The notes below the pieces were generated by a model. That model did not search any database. It saw only the letters and a program-made list of their open reading frames with translations, and was not told where the DNA came from. This document shows, one piece after another, positions 5,412-5,529 of a DNA stretch of 5,529 nucleotides. The stretch's first letter is position 1. Every line of letters begins with the position of its first letter. Position numbers and translations under genes: made by a program. Source of the stretch: Acidobacteriota bacterium (GTDB lineage Bacteria; Acidobacteriota; Terriglobia; Terriglobales; Acidobacteriaceae); the NCBI GenBank assembly GCA_021802085.1, contig JAKAAZ010000223.1, positions 1 to 5,529 on the forward strand, given 5' to 3'.

Positions 5412-5529
5412 GTCTGTCGGGCATAAGGGTTTGAGATTTTGTAACCAACATAGAATCAACAACATACCAAACATGGTAGATTTTGTAGGTTGTTGATTTT
5501 AAAGGGTATGAAATCTATGCCCGACAGGC
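5412..5529. mobile_element. MITE-like segment with terminal inverted repeats
   Basis: The two ends are inverted copies: CTGTCGGGCATA at 5414-5425 and TATGCCCGACAG at 5516-5527 pair perfectly over 12 bases, and extending outward to 5412 and 5529 gives 13 of 14 matches. The 118-base interior is A+T-rich, unlike the neighbouring genes, and has no credible reading frame. Just inside the ends lies a direct, not inverted, repeat: AAGGGTTTGAGATT at 5425-5438 and AAGGGTATGAAATC at 5502-5515 (11 of 14). This layout suits a miniature inverted-repeat transposable element or an internally deleted insertion sequence. The right end coincides with the end of the window, so a target-site duplication cannot be checked. 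No transposase is visible, and I do not recognise the IS family from the ends. Confidence 0.5.
5454..5498. repeat. Internal hairpin of the terminal element
   Basis: AATCAACAAC (5454-5463) and GTTGTTGATT (5489-5498) pair perfectly. The pairing continues inward to 5471 and 5481 with two mismatches, giving 18-base arms and a 9-base loop. It lies centrally within the 118-base segment. The stem is A+T-rich and is followed by only a few T residues before purines, so it does not read as an intrinsic terminator. Confidence 0.6.

Noticed and set aside
5454..5510. Intrinsic terminator from the AATCAACAAC/GTTGTTGATT stem
   Set aside because: The stem is A+T-rich with mismatches and the following TT is broken by AAAGGG. 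It fits better as an internal part of a mobile element.
5207..5529. A CRISPR array or tRNA/ncRNA gene in the terminal intergenic region
   Set aside because: There are no regularly spaced identical direct repeats and no cloverleaf or known RNA consensus. The structure is explained by two inverted-repeat elements.

Overview
The window is about 57% G+C by eye and carries one rightward gene cluster, one leftward gene and a repeat-dense end. The style of the peptide deformylase, the stand-alone membrane-anchored PASTA protein and the TTCTGAGCGAAGCGAA-type palindrome all suggest an Acidobacteriota genome (Terriglobia-like). This is inferred from recalled family resemblance; no marker gene proves it.

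Layout. Positions 1-122 hold the last 39 codons of a probable EVE-domain protein. A short A+T-rich spacer with a perfect TATAAT follows, then aroC (chorismate synthase, 173-1354), def (peptide deformylase, 1387-1896), fmt (methionyl-tRNA formyltransferase, 2015-2959) and rsmB (16S rRNA m5C967 methyltransferase, 2965-4377), all on the + strand. A 298-codon-scale protein is not present on the other strand of this block; the long antisense frames are shadows. A 267-residue protein with one membrane anchor and three PASTA repeats (4403-5206, - strand) converges on rsmB with only 25 bases between the stop codons.

The last 323 bases (5207-5529) have no credible gene. They contain two abutting inverted-repeat structures. 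The first is a roughly 183-base imperfect palindrome (5227-5409) just upstream of the PASTA gene. The second is a 118-base segment (5412-5529) bounded by near-perfect 14-base inverted repeats, which ends exactly at the window edge and looks like a MITE or insertion-sequence derivative.

How the genes work together. def, fmt and rsmB all serve translation initiation. Fmt formylates Met on initiator tRNA, Def removes the formyl group from new proteins, and RsmB methylates 16S rRNA near the P site that receives the initiator tRNA. aroC is metabolically separate (last step of the shikimate pathway) but lies 32 bases upstream of def and may share its transcript. All four enzymes have intact catalytic motifs and family-typical lengths. 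I found no wholly new system; the less ordinary material is the terminal repeat pair, a tiny leader frame and hairpin before fmt, and the kinase-free PASTA protein beside the def-fmt-rsmB block.
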